Of a stretch of DNA of 64,000 bases, positions 10,501 to 20,000 are shown piece by piece. Position 1 is the stretch's first letter; every line of letters starts with the position of its first letter. The notes under the pieces were generated by a model. That model searched no databases. It was not told where the DNA came from and was given only the letters and a program-made list of their open reading frames with translations. Location of the stretch: positions 129,001 through 193,000 of the forward strand of contig NZ_JABBHF010000007.1 of NCBI RefSeq assembly GCF_012910715.1. Reading direction: 5' to 3'. The position numbers and the translations under genes are program-made. Source of the DNA: Flavivirga algicola. Its GTDB lineage: Bacteria; Bacteroidota; Bacteroidia; Flavobacteriales; Flavobacteriaceae.

Positions 10501-13500
10501 CCAGACAGTACCCCGAACAACGACGATGGCGACCAGAGCGAAGACGATGAGGCGAACTTTACAGTAACGCCCCAACAATCCGATTTAAGTATAGAAAAAG
10601 TAGTCAGCAATGAGACGCCAAATGTAGGCGGTACGGTAAGCTTTACGATCACAGTGACCAACTCAGGTCCATCAGATGCTACTGGGGTATCGGTAGCCGA
10701 TGTGGTACCATCCGGATATAGTGGCATCACCAATATAAGCGTTGGCGGTAGTTTGGGCGGCAGCACGATTACGTGGACGGGCTTAAGCGTCAGCACGACA
10801 GTACCAGTGGTATTGAGCTTTGATGCTGTGGTAGATGCCCCAACAGGAACAGCAGGTGAGTATGTAAACCAGGCACGTATCACTGCGAGCGATCAGTACG
10901 ATCCTGATAGTGACCCGAGTACTGATGAGACAACAGACGATCGAGGAGACGGTATTCCCGATGATGATGAAGACACGGCAAACGTTGTCCCACAATCTTC
11001 CGACCTAAGCATAGAAAAGACGATAAACGACACGACACCAGATGTAGGCGATACGGTCACATTTACCCTAACGGTCACCAATGCAGGTCCAGATGCAGCC
11101 ACTGGCGTATCGATAGAAGATGCCTTACCAAACGGATATACCTTGGTTACGGTCAACGATGGTGGTACAGGCGCTGCAAACACAGCAAGCTGGACAGGGT
11201 TGAGTATAGCAGCGAACAACGGGTCTATAAGTGTCACTTACACAGCCACGGTAAACGCACCTGGAGCAGGTGTTGGTTATACGAACGTCGCACAGATCAC
11301 AGCCAGCGATCAACACGATCCAGACAGTAGTCCGAATAATGACGATGGCGATCAAAGCGAAGATGACGAGGACAGCTTAACCATAGCACCCAATCAGGCA
11401 GATTTGTCACTTACAAAAATGGTTGTAGATAGCGATACTACCCCATTAATGGGCTCTGAAATTACATTTGAAATTAGAGTTTTTAATGATGGGCCTCAAA
11501 ATGCTACGGGTGTTCAGGTAAGAGACCTTTTACCATCAGGATATGACTATGTATTATATAGTTCAACAGCTGGTATATATGATGAAACCACAGGAGTTTG
11601 GGATGTTGGTAATGTGATAGCAGGTGGTTCACAAACCCTATTAATAGATGTACTGGTAAATGAAACAGGAGATTACCTTAATATAACAGAAGTGATAGCC
11701 TCTGATGTGTTTGATATAGACTCAAATCCTAATAACGATGATGGTGATCAAAGCGAAGATGATGAAGCTAGTGCAGTAACAGCACCAGTACAGCCTATGG
11801 CCGACCTGTCATTAACAAAAATAGTAGTAGATGGTGATACCACACCACTAATTGGTACGGAAATTACATTCCAGATTACTGTGACAAATGATGGACCACA
11901 AGATGCTACTGGAGTAGAAATTACGGACCTTTTACCATCTGGGTACGACTTTGTATTATTCAGTTCTACAGAAGGATCATATAATGAAAACACTGGCGTA
12001 TGGACCGTAGGTAATATAGCCAATAGTACCTCGGAGACTTTGTTAATAGATGCTCTGGTTAATCCGACAGGAGATTATTTAAATATTACTCAGATTACAG
12101 CTTCAGATGTTTTAGATATCGATTCAACACCAAATAATGATGATGGCGATCAAAGTGAAGATGACGAAGCTAATGCCATCGTAACACCAGTTGCATCGGC
12201 TGCCGATTTATCATTGACGAAACGTGTTGTAGATGGAGACGTTAATCCGGTAGTAGGTTCAGAAATTACATTCATCATTACAGTAACAAACGACGGACCA
12301 GAAGATGCTACAGGTGTGCAGGTGATCGATTTATTACCATCAGGATTCGACTTTGTATTATTTAGTTCTACTTCGGGAACATACGATGAAACAACTGGAA
12401 TTTGGAACATAGGAAATATTGCCAATGGTGGTACTGAAACCCTTTTAATTGATGTTTTGGTAAATGGAACAGGCGATTACTTAAATGTTGCAGAAATAAC
12501 AGCATCAGATATATTAGATCTGGATTCAACACCAAATAACGATGACGGTGACCAAAGCGAAGATGATGAAGCTAATGCCGCAGTGAATCCTGTAGATGCT
12601 GTTGCAGATTTATCGATACAAAAAACAGTAGTCGATAATGATATCATGCCTAATGTGGGTGATGAGATTACATTTAGAATTACAGTTAATAACGACGGAC
12701 CCGATGCGGCTACAGGCGTGGAAGTGATCGACGTTTTACCACATGGGTTTGATTTTATTCTTTATAGTTCTACCTCGGGGACTTATGATGAATCTAGTGG
12801 ATTGTGGACTGTTGGTACAGTACCAGCTAATGGGTCTCAAACATTATTTATCGATGTGTTGATTAATGACCCAACGGGAACTTCTGGAGAGTACTTTAAT
12901 GTCGCTCAAATAACAGGAAGTGATGTTTTAGATCCAGATAGTACACCTAATAATGACGATGGTGACCAAAGTGAAGATGATGAAGATGGGATCTTAATCT
13001 TAGTAGAAACAGCAGACTTAAGTTTAAACAAATCTGTTAGTGATGCCAATGCGAATGTTGGAGATATTATAATATTTACACTACAAATAGATAATACAGG
13101 TGTAAGTGTAGCAACAGGTGTTGCCGTTGAAGATATACTTCCGATAGGTTATAGCAATATATCCAATATTAGCAATGGTGGAGTACTATCTGGTAACACG
13201 ATTAATTGGACCAACTTAAGTATTCCTTTAACTGGTTTAACGCTTACTTATGAAGCAACCGTAAACATGCCAACGTTGCAAGACGATGAATATTTAAATA
13301 TAGCTCAAATTACTGCCAGTGATCAGTTTGATCCTAATAGTACACCAAATAATGATGATGGAGACCAAAGTGAAGGTGATGAAAGTGCTGTTAGAATCAA
13401 TACACCAACGGCAGATATTGCAGTATCAAAAGTGGTGAGTAATGCGAATCCAGCAATAGCCGAAACGATTGTATTCACTATTACAGCAGAAAATATAGGA

Positions 13501-14052
13501 AGTATGGATGCTACCTCTGTCGAGATTATGGATGCCTTACCGCAAGGTTATGGGTTTATTTCAGCATCAGCATCCTCCGGTACCTATAGCAATAATACGG
13601 GCATATGGAACATCCCTTTAATATCGGTTGGAACTACCGAAACATTGGAGATTACAGTTGAAGTTTTAGATATTAATGATTATGAAAACACAGCATCATT
13701 GGAGTTTTTAGATCAAATAGATTCTAATGAAAATAACGACACAAGTACCGTATCTATAATACCACAATGTTTAAGAATTTACAACGAGTTTTCACCAAAT
13801 GGTAACGGTAAAAATGAGGTGTTCTACATAGACTGTATCGCTAATTATCCTAATAACAAACTTCAAATATTTAATAGATGGGGTAATCTGGTTTATTATA
13901 AAGAGGGGTATGAAAATAGTTTTGATGGTGTTTCGAACGGAAGAGCCGTGCTAAACAAAAATGAAAAACTACCAGTAGGTACATACTATTACATATTAGA
14001 CTTAGGAGACGGTATGGAGCCTAGATCAGGGTGGTTATACATAGTCAGATAA
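4570..14052 (+). CDS. Giant secreted repeat protein (SprB-like adhesin, T9SS type B tail)
   Basis: About 3160 residues. I place the start at the ATG at 4570, where a signal peptide begins ([31 protein letters not shown]). The first half (to about 8.9 kb) holds about 15 Ig/PKD-like repeats of 85-110 residues. Each opens like NAGPDQT..C and closes like [10 protein letters not shown]. From 8.92 to 13.76 kb there are 12 DUF11-like repeats (opening SDLSLTK.V....VGD.VTFT.TV.N.GP). Most end in an acidic stretch such as [18 protein letters not shown] that probably binds calcium. The last 95 residues are a gliding-motility/T9SS type B C-terminal domain ([13 protein letters not shown]...[12 protein letters not shown]...[14 protein letters not shown]...GWLYIVR). 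Proteins of this build cross the outer membrane by T9SS and act as long surface adhesins. PorP/SprF and OmpA genes follow, the usual partners. Repeats 4-6 have much higher GC than the rest. Confidence 0.92.
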   Translation: MKNNQLTQKGNSFKLLIFITFLCSINFINGQSCTINAGLNQTICANDVFQLDGNTPDTYMVAPSWKQISGPSVIISDPTIDDPIITGAIPGNSYEFELSATCFNGDEPVQTVIITVQPITIADAGFDVTSCPDSSGSIVINGNTPINSGETGQWTIEGSNNAGVVINQPNSATSTINLPETSAGTTTLRWTITGLDYAPSQFCESFDEVIITNYGGTSPVDAGSDQTLNSCYTVSRSTNLNASFGGNGLSGQQGTWSFVSGPSTPTFGNVNSNTSSVSNLIEGVYVFRWDVVGSCVSGSDTVTITVAPATQDVTVAFISNDNQRFCDPSITQTTLVGSVPDFTNETVLWEQIDPGTGNVITPPTVTIVAPTNSTTQVTGLSSPTAYRFRYTIENTVTGCTTSDIVNVRYNVNPVSIIVNSGNDITGTCGDTSIPVPYTSTSGNRTEYSIISGPSASVLTFPTSYVNLGGSNNGTANINSFDVAGIYTVNFRRRRLGNLLLSCDEANDAINIYISTAPAGANAGSDQTFTCGQVNGNLAGSAVGLGETSIWSLVSGPDGMTNSIIGDRYAQNSSLTGLIPGVYEFSYTVSAGPDCPISTDITEVTVTPVSNLPIDAGVNQLVCFNAPVQLAADSLLDSQIGTWSASDPGITFSDVNDPNAIAEGFTTPDATVGNGNAYTLTWTVDERTGFPDCGAAEVDTVIIETLLDGSPTTADAGADLCFATGTSTIPNLAANALGAGEEGTWTQLSGPNTASFTNPNSPTSEVTGLIDGQYVFTWTISYTAPAPNACPPTSDDVEVVVADTATTISAGTNQTLCLAPGLLSFTMNADDPAPFGGVGTWNLVSGLTGFTVDDINSPTATFSNLLDGSYVFEWIISYGNCTTSNTSDQVTIEVGIPPTPAVIQGVNPQTICAATNTTITADPLINLGIETGTWTVVSGPNTPTINDPSSNSINVTGLITGTYVFRWTTVSGSPLCPTSAADINVDVFAPSSAGSDQQLCEVNSVFLEATEGTTGTWSIVSVDGDTTPGVIAPYTPTQSPSNGNTANAPVDPGSVYVFEFTTDYPTLACNNSDQVTITVSSGPSEDALAGPDQEICMDDPTTGANTTVSLTSGNASIPVDVTSEWRLLSQPGGATVGFTTPNNSTTTDVTGLTVPGVYIIELNFQSNSCIDNADIVRIEVFQAPTPINAGPDQTNACQLDFLTAATPPTVGIGTWTITSHPVGSSNTATIDNPNNPATSLSDIELGTYELTWTVSNGPFASGPCSPQMDTVEITFTDNPPSQAMAGPDQDLCDETETFLSATPLSSGTGTWSQTGGNLATIAAANNPNSLVLGLSAGIYEFTWTATGGGCTSDDVVQIIIHADPVSAEAGANQSLPEFSSVTLGATSPPVGSGVWIQLSGPTSVGFVNDTDPGTAVTGTTVGTYVFEWTVSSGNCNMAADQVTVTINPISDLELTKSVLSSSVNAGDVVTFTVAIFNNDASATNSDATGVTVEDVLPLGYSLVPGTVSNGGSFDLGTQTITWSNLSIVSGTTLNLTFDATVNGTGSYVNTAQITASDNLDPDSDPSTDSSVDEDGDLDGDDDDEDTASVTIQSSDLSIQKVANVTNVSIGDTVIFTLTVTNSGADTATNVSVSDQLPVGFTYQSDDSGGSYSSGTGVWNVGSVTTATPRVLNITATVNAPTGAANEYLNITEIIASDQHDPDSTPNNDDGDQSEDDEDSAQVTLELADLQLTKTVLPVSGSVGDTVTFSLLLENFGPGDATGIAIEDLLPTGFEVVPGTISDSGIYVVGNKSIVWNDLSLNNGLSRTLTFDATVNTSGNYTNSAQITASDLDDPDSDPATDETVDEDGDLDGDDDDEDTVTFTILQSDLSLTKGVQNAVTVLPPNIGDVITFEVTISNGGPDNATGISVSDIVPSSYGNITNISNGGALIGSTINWGGLSVNNGGSLTLTYDVEVLAPTGAGSEYLNIAEITGSDQFDPDSTPNNDDGDQSEDDEANFTVTPQQSDLSIEKVVSNETPNVGGTVSFTITVTNSGPSDATGVSVADVVPSGYSGITNISVGGSLGGSTITWTGLSVSTTVPVVLSFDAVVDAPTGTAGEYVNQARITASDQYDPDSDPSTDETTDDRGDGIPDDDEDTANVVPQSSDLSIEKTINDTTPDVGDTVTFTLTVTNAGPDAATGVSIEDALPNGYTLVTVNDGGTGAANTASWTGLSIAANNGSISVTYTATVNAPGAGVGYTNVAQITASDQHDPDSSPNNDDGDQSEDDEDSLTIAPNQADLSLTKMVVDSDTTPLMGSEITFEIRVFNDGPQNATGVQVRDLLPSGYDYVLYSSTAGIYDETTGVWDVGNVIAGGSQTLLIDVLVNETGDYLNITEVIASDVFDIDSNPNNDDGDQSEDDEASAVTAPVQPMADLSLTKIVVDGDTTPLIGTEITFQITVTNDGPQDATGVEITDLLPSGYDFVLFSSTEGSYNENTGVWTVGNIANSTSETLLIDALVNPTGDYLNITQITASDVLDIDSTPNNDDGDQSEDDEANAIVTPVASAADLSLTKRVVDGDVNPVVGSEITFIITVTNDGPEDATGVQVIDLLPSGFDFVLFSSTSGTYDETTGIWNIGNIANGGTETLLIDVLVNGTGDYLNVAEITASDILDLDSTPNNDDGDQSEDDEANAAVNPVDAVADLSIQKTVVDNDIMPNVGDEITFRITVNNDGPDAATGVEVIDVLPHGFDFILYSSTSGTYDESSGLWTVGTVPANGSQTLFIDVLINDPTGTSGEYFNVAQITGSDVLDPDSTPNNDDGDQSEDDEDGILILVETADLSLNKSVSDANANVGDIIIFTLQIDNTGVSVATGVAVEDILPIGYSNISNISNGGVLSGNTINWTNLSIPLTGLTLTYEATVNMPTLQDDEYLNIAQITASDQFDPNSTPNNDDGDQSEGDESAVRINTPTADIAVSKVVSNANPAIAETIVFTITAENIGSMDATSVEIMDALPQGYGFISASASSGTYSNNTGIWNIPLISVGTTETLEITVEVLDINDYENTASLEFLDQIDSNENNDTSTVSIIPQCLRIYNEFSPNGNGKNEVFYIDCIANYPNNKLQIFNRWGNLVYYKEGYENSFDGVSNGRAVLNKNEKLPVGTYYYILDLGDGMEPRSGWLYIVR

Positions 14053-14099
14053 TTTAAAAATTAAAATAAGACTTTCTAGCAAACATAAAAGAATATAAG

Positions 14100-15017
14100 A
14101 TGAGCTTTAAATTAAAAACAATAATGGGTTTTGTTTTAATGTTGAATTTGTTAAAAACACAAGCACAGCAGGACCCGCAGTATACAGACTATATGTTTAA
14201 TACATTGACTGTAAATTCTGCTTATGCAGGTTCAAGAGGACATTTATCTATAACTGGGTTACATAGAACGCAATGGGTTGGTTTGGATGGTGCGCCAGAA
14301 ACACAATCCTTTAGTATAGAATCTCCAGTAGGCAAAAATGTAGGACTCGGTTTTTCTGTAATAAATGATAGACTCGGGCCTTCTGATGAGTTTTATTTTG
14401 ATACCAATTTTTCATACACAATCACACTTTATAATGAAAGTAAGTTTTCTTTTGGAATAAAAGGGGGAGGAAGGATGCTAAATGTAGATTGGTCGAGAGG
14501 TTCTTATCAGGAGCAAGAAGACGTTTTTCAACAGAATATAGAGAACAGGTTTTTACCAACGATCGGGGCTGGAGTGTTTTGGCACAATACGAATACCTAT
14601 GTAGGGTTATCAGTTCCAAATTTTCTAACCAACGAGCATTATGATGGCGTACAAAATGCTGTAGCGGCAGAGCGTTTGCATTACTTCTTAATAGCTGGTA
14701 AAGTTTTCGATTTAAGCCCTACAATCAAGTTTAAACCTGCTTTTCTCGGAAAGTTTGTCGTAGGAGCTCCTATTATTGTAGATCTGTCAGCTAATTTCCT
14801 GTTTCGGGACGCGCTAAGGTTGGGAATTGCTTACCGCTGGGATGATTCTGTTAGCGGACTCATTGGGTTACAACTATCACCTAAATTAATGCTGGGTTAT
14901 GCATACGATTACACGACAACCGATTTGCAGAGCTTCAACTCGGGAACTCATGAGATCATGTTGCGTTTTGAATTGAAATCAAAAGAAAAACAATTAAAAT
15001 CACCACGTTTCTTCTAA
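14100..15017 (+). CDS. PorP/SprF family outer-membrane protein
   Basis: 305 residues with signal peptide (MSFKLKTIMGFVLMLNLLKTQAQ) followed by the family hallmark QQDPQYTDYMFNTLTVNSAYAGSRG. The rest is alternating beta strands as expected for an outer-membrane barrel (for example AYRWDDSVSGLIGLQLSPKLMLGYAYDY). PorP/SprF proteins are needed for secretion or surface attachment of the T9SS type B adhesin encoded beside them; SprF does this for SprB in Flavobacterium johnsoniae. The gene starts 47 bases after the adhesin stop, and the OmpA-family gene follows after 14 bases, so the three are likely one transcription unit. Confidence 0.93.
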   Translation: MSFKLKTIMGFVLMLNLLKTQAQQDPQYTDYMFNTLTVNSAYAGSRGHLSITGLHRTQWVGLDGAPETQSFSIESPVGKNVGLGFSVINDRLGPSDEFYFDTNFSYTITLYNESKFSFGIKGGGRMLNVDWSRGSYQEQEDVFQQNIENRFLPTIGAGVFWHNTNTYVGLSVPNFLTNEHYDGVQNAVAAERLHYFLIAGKVFDLSPTIKFKPAFLGKFVVGAPIIVDLSANFLFRDALRLGIAYRWDDSVSGLIGLQLSPKLMLGYAYDYTTTDLQSFNSGTHEIMLRFELKSKEKQLKSPRFF

Positions 15018-15031
15018 AAATATTGAGACAT

Positions 15032-17032
15032 ATGAAAACTATAGTTACTATAATAATGTTTTGTGTAATAAGCTTTTCTTTTTCACAAAACGCCGTAAAA
15101 AAAGCAGACAGATTATTTGATACCATGTGGTATAAAGAGGCTGCAGTATTGTATGAGTTGGAGCTTAATAAGATAGAACGAAGAAATCAAGGAGGTGATG
15201 CCAATCATATCAGTCTTTTAAAGCGTGCTGGTGATGCTTATTTCTTCAATACTGATATGGATAATGCTTACAAATGGTATGATAAATTAGTATCAGGCTT
15301 TTACTCTGAAGTTGATGCCGAATATATATTCAGATATGCACATGCGTTAGAAGGTGTTGGGAAATATAGAGAAGCAAAACGTTGGATGAAGGAGTTTTCA
15401 AAAAGAACCCACAAAAAAGACAATAGGTCCCCTAAGTTGGATCAGAGAGGGTTAACTGTGGATGATATTTTAGATATTGCACCTAGGTTTACACTTAAAA
15501 ATGTATCTGTTAATACAAAATACTCAGACTTTGGGCCTATGTATTACAAAGATCAGTTAATTTATGCTTCAGCGGTGGACACGTCATATTATCACACACG
15601 AATATACCATTGGAATGAGCAACCGTTTTTAAACATGTATGTAGGTGAGCTTAATGAAATGGAGTCTGACCTTAAACACATCGATCAGTTTTCAAAGCTA
15701 ATAAACACAAGATATCATGAAGCCACTCTGGCCTTTTCACCAAATCAAAAGAAAGTATATTTCACAAGAAATAATTATAATGGAGATTTAAAAAGAGATA
15801 AAGAGGGTACAAATCATTTAAAACTTTATAGTGCAGAATTGTTAAAAGGTGAAGATAGTTTACATACATGGCAAAATATAAAAGAACTACCGTTTAATAG
15901 TGATGATTATTCGGTAGGCCATCCAGCTATTAGCAGTGATGGTAAATTACTATATTTTGTATCGGATATGCCAGGTTCAATAGGTGGTACGGATATTTTT
16001 GTAGTAGATATATTAGATGATAATAATAAGGATCTTACAGAATACTCAGGATATTCACAACCCCGAAATTTAGGAAAACATATTAACACGCCTGGTCGGG
16101 AAATGTTTCCATATATCACAGATAATGCTTTATATTTTGCATCAGATGGATATCTGGGTCTTGGAGGACTGGATGTTTATGAAAGTCGCATCGTAAATAA
16201 TCATTTTAATGAACCTGAAAATCAGGGAGCTCCATTAAATAGTGAGTTGGACGATTTTGGGTTTATTGTTAATGAAGAAAAAAATAGAGGTTTTGTCTGT
16301 TCAAACAGGTTATCCGGAAAGGGAGACGACGATATTTATTCCTTTGTTAGATATCCAAAAGGAGAGGCCTCCTGTTATCAGGCTATTAAAGGCTATATTT
16401 CCCATAATATTACAGGAGAACGTATAGCAGGTGTTCATATGTTTTTATTTGATGAGAATGGAAGGGAATTGGAAAAGACAACCACTAACATTAATGGGGG
16501 CTATGCGTTTAATACTTCATTAGATTGCTCAACAAAATTTATGATTAAAACAGAAAAAACAGGATATGGTCCTAGGGAAAAAGACGTACTCACACTGTCC
16601 AAAAGTGGAGAAACAGTTGTTCCTTTAGGGCTTGAAACGTTAAGCCGTTTAATTGTCGAGGAAGCAGGTGTCTTAAAAATTAAGATAGGCATTATCTACT
16701 TTAATTTAGATAAATCTTATATTCGACATGATGCTTCTGTAGAATTGAATAAAATTGTATTGCTGATGATGCAATATCCAAATATGGTCATTAAAATAGA
16801 GTCTCATACAGATTCTAGAAATACTGATGCTTACAATTTAGACTTGTCAGATAGAAGAGCCAAATCTACGAGAGATTATATAATTAGTCAGGGAATAGAA
16901 GCCAGTCGCATTGAAAGTGCAAAGGGCTATGGTGAATCACAGTTAATTAACGATTGTAAAGATGATGTCAATTGTTCGGAAGAAGTACATCAAGAGAATA
17001 GAAGGTCTGAGTTCATTATTATTAAGATGTAA
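15032..17032 (+). CDS. OmpA-family protein with TPR and PD40 repeats
   Basis: 666 residues. The ATG at 15032 is preferred over an in-frame TTG nine bases earlier because it opens the signal peptide (MKTIVTIIMFCVISFSFSQ). Order of domains: TPR-like helices to about residue 115; PD40/WD40-like beta-propeller blades at about 150-440 (repeated patterns such as SPNQKKVYFTRNNY, SSDGKLLYFVSDMPGSIGGTDIF); a carboxypeptidase-regulatory-like domain at about 450-535; an OmpA peptidoglycan-binding domain at about 555-665 (IESHTDSRNTDAYNLDLSDRRAKSTRDYI). It probably ties the adhesin/PorP assembly to the cell wall. It is third in the adhesin-PorP-OmpA unit and converges with the ATPase gene 61 bases downstream. 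Confidence 0.92.
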   Translation: MKTIVTIIMFCVISFSFSQNAVKKADRLFDTMWYKEAAVLYELELNKIERRNQGGDANHISLLKRAGDAYFFNTDMDNAYKWYDKLVSGFYSEVDAEYIFRYAHALEGVGKYREAKRWMKEFSKRTHKKDNRSPKLDQRGLTVDDILDIAPRFTLKNVSVNTKYSDFGPMYYKDQLIYASAVDTSYYHTRIYHWNEQPFLNMYVGELNEMESDLKHIDQFSKLINTRYHEATLAFSPNQKKVYFTRNNYNGDLKRDKEGTNHLKLYSAELLKGEDSLHTWQNIKELPFNSDDYSVGHPAISSDGKLLYFVSDMPGSIGGTDIFVVDILDDNNKDLTEYSGYSQPRNLGKHINTPGREMFPYITDNALYFASDGYLGLGGLDVYESRIVNNHFNEPENQGAPLNSELDDFGFIVNEEKNRGFVCSNRLSGKGDDDIYSFVRYPKGEASCYQAIKGYISHNITGERIAGVHMFLFDENGRELEKTTTNINGGYAFNTSLDCSTKFMIKTEKTGYGPREKDVLTLSKSGETVVPLGLETLSRLIVEEAGVLKIKIGIIYFNLDKSYIRHDASVELNKIVLLMMQYPNMVIKIESHTDSRNTDAYNLDLSDRRAKSTRDYIISQGIEASRIESAKGYGESQLINDCKDDVNCSEEVHQENRRSEFIIIKM

Positions 17033-17093
17033 TTAAACTGAAATTATTTGGATTTAATTATATTTGAAACGGTAATGAAAAATTAATGTTTTC

Positions 17094-20000
17094 CTATTTA
17101 TCTAAACCACGTTTCAAAACATTCTGTATACCCTCTAAATGTTCGCTAAATTGCATCATTTGAGCAAGAACTTGAGCCATTTCATTTTGATTTCCAAAAC
17201 CTTTAAGTTTATTGTTTTTGGCAAAAGTGTCTTTAATAGTCTGCCAGCGTTCAATTTCTGTAGCCTCTAAAGTTTTAGTTAGTTCTTTGTATTTTAATAA
17301 ATTAGCCTCAGCAGCACTTGTAAGTGTTTGCGATTCATTTTCGTAATGAGACAATAAAAGGGTTTCTAGCTCTTTATTATTCATAATGGGTACTACTTTA
17401 GCGACTAATTTACTCATATCCCGATAAGACCCCTGTAGTTTAAAGGAAGGCTCGGTGCGGTAATTGTCATCCATGGCTGCCGATTTGATATAGGTTTCAT
17501 TGACCTTTAATACGGTATCGCGAATGGTAACAACTTTATCTAATACTGCTAAATAATCCTGAATTTCTTGTTTTGTGTGATTACCCTTAAGTGCTAAATT
17601 GTCACGATTTCCAGATTCTACAACGTCTATTAACTGATAGATATCTTCAAAATATTTACTGCTTAATTGATGGAGAATAGGGTTGGAGGTTAGTGCGTTT
17701 TCAATTAGACTAAGTTTAAATAAATCTGCAGTATCACCAATAATATCTCCTAAATTATAAATATCTGCACGATTAGCCAACATATCTGGTATTTGAAATT
17801 TTTCTCCACTTTCTGTATAGGGGTTACCAGCCATTATAACACAAAACTTCTTACTGCGTAAATCGTAAGTTTTTGGCTTGCCATGATATACCCCTTCAAT
17901 TTTACGAGTACCATCGGCCAATGATATGAATTTTTGTAAAAACTCTGGATTACAATGCTGTATATCATCTAAATAGAGCATAACATTATTACCCATTTCA
18001 AAAGCCAAATTAAGCTTGTTCAGTTCTTCACGTGCTGCGGAGTTATTTGCGGTTAAAGGATCTACAGAGGTAACTTCATGGCCTATAGCAGGGCCATTTA
18101 TTTTCATAAATATAAGCCCTAAACGATTTGCCATATACTCCATCAAAGTCGTTTTTCCATAACCAGGAGGTGATATGAGTAATAACATTCCCATACGATC
18201 GGTACGTTTGTTATCTCCTACACTTCCTAATTGTTTGGATAAATTATCACCAAATAAGGGCAAATACACTTGATCTATAAGTTTGTTTCTTACAAAAGAG
18301 GAAAGTACTCTTGGTTTAAATTCCTCTAGTTTTAAATTTTCTTTTAATGTTTCAGTAACAGTATGCTTTGCTTCTCGATATGCATCGAATGCTGGTACTT
18401 CTATCGATGTGAAGTGTTGTAATTGACTTATGAAATGATGATAATTAAATTGAAAACGACCTTGGTTAATGGTAGGGTGACTGCCTTTCAAATTTTCAAT
18501 AAGAAATGAAGGACTTATTTGAATGGTTTCTGGGCTTGTCTCTCTTTTGTATAATATAATGGCAACAACTTCATAAGCATACTTTATATATTCGGGGGCT
18601 TGTAATTTTATAAAAGAACTTACCCATTGCATAACTAATTGTACGGTATCGGTAATTGTATATTTATCGTCTAAAGCAATTTCAAGAGATGTTTTAAAGG
18701 TAGAAACGGCATTTTTATTTTCTAAGGACTTTGAAAAGCTCTCATATAGTTCCTGGGCTGTTTTACTTACACAAAAGGTGTTGTTGCTTTGTAATTCATC
18801 AAATAAGTAGGAGGCTGTTTCAAACTCAAGTGTATTGTTGCGTTCTTCATAATCTTTAGAAATGATGCTATGAAGTGTAGATGCGCTTAATTCATGGCTT
18901 AGTGCCTCTATAACAATTTGATATTCTTTACTACTAGGAAAAGTAGCTAAAACCCCTCCTGAGGCTTTTATTTTTTGGTTCCACGATTTTTTGCTATCGA
19001 TATCTAGAGTATTCCAAAAGAACTGTCCGTAGGCTCTAACCATAGCTTCATAACGAAGTAGACCTAAATCTTGATGTTTACTAATTAAAATTTTTAAAAT
19101 TTTGGTTGCATCTTCATCATGAACACCTTTAATATAGCCTTCGGAATAGTTTTTACTGCTTTCGGTTTTTACAAGTTGAAACAATTCCGTTTCGTTAAGT
19201 TTGTCTATGTTTGGATACGAATTTGTGAAAATCTTATAAGCCAAATAAGACGATCTATATATGTTTTGGTTTTCTGATATTAATTCTTGATTCCAATATT
19301 TTTGAGATGTAATTAATGTGTCGTCTTCAATAGTTTGATAAAAATCGGTACCTGTAAGGTGGTATTTTAAAGTATCGTCTTTATAAACTATGGTTAGGTC
19401 TAAGGGCTGTTTGTTAACTCCAAATTTGTGTTTCCCTAGTTTGATAATATTTTCACCATCTTCATATAAATCTTGGGTATCTTTTAGTTTTCTAATAGCA
19501 TCCTCTTTGGCTACTTTAATCCCTGTTTCAATGGATTCGGCTTTTCCAGCATCATCTAAATCTTTAAGATTGGTTATGATATCGCGAAGTTTATTAATCA
19601 TTAGGTCTGAAGCAAAATACCCATTTATTTCAACCGTAGATTTAAAACTTAAGGCTTTTTTTGTGACCCCTTTTAAAATACGATTAGCAGCTGTCTCTAG
19701 GGTTATGGCTTTTTTATTTCTGGCTTCAATAAGACTGTTTTTTCTAGCTTCAAAAGCATTGTATACTTCTTCTCTTTTTTCAATGATTTGAGAAATAAAG
19801 TCTTCGAAATTTGCAAATCTGCCTTCTAAATCTTCTAATTGAACAGACACTTTGTTTAACAGCTCGTCTGTTTTTTCTGGAGTAGTAGCAATATCTAAGT
19901 AATTAATAATGCTTTGATCTATCAACTTTAGTTGTGCAGTAAATTCGGCTGAGGCTTCTTTTTCACCTAAAGCTTTCAATTTGTTTTTTAATCCTGCTTT

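Noticed and set aside
10416-10883. 155-codon open frame antisense inside the adhesin gene (and several others at 6.6, 8.4, 8.9, 10.0, 10.9, 11.7 and 12.1 kb)
   Set aside because: They repeat with the DUF11 period and reflect base composition of the coding repeats; no start signals or protein-like sequence.
8920-13760. Regular repeats that could look like a CRISPR or tandem satellite
   Set aside because: The period is 400-420 bases, in frame, and encodes protein domains; no short direct repeats with unique spacers exist in the window.
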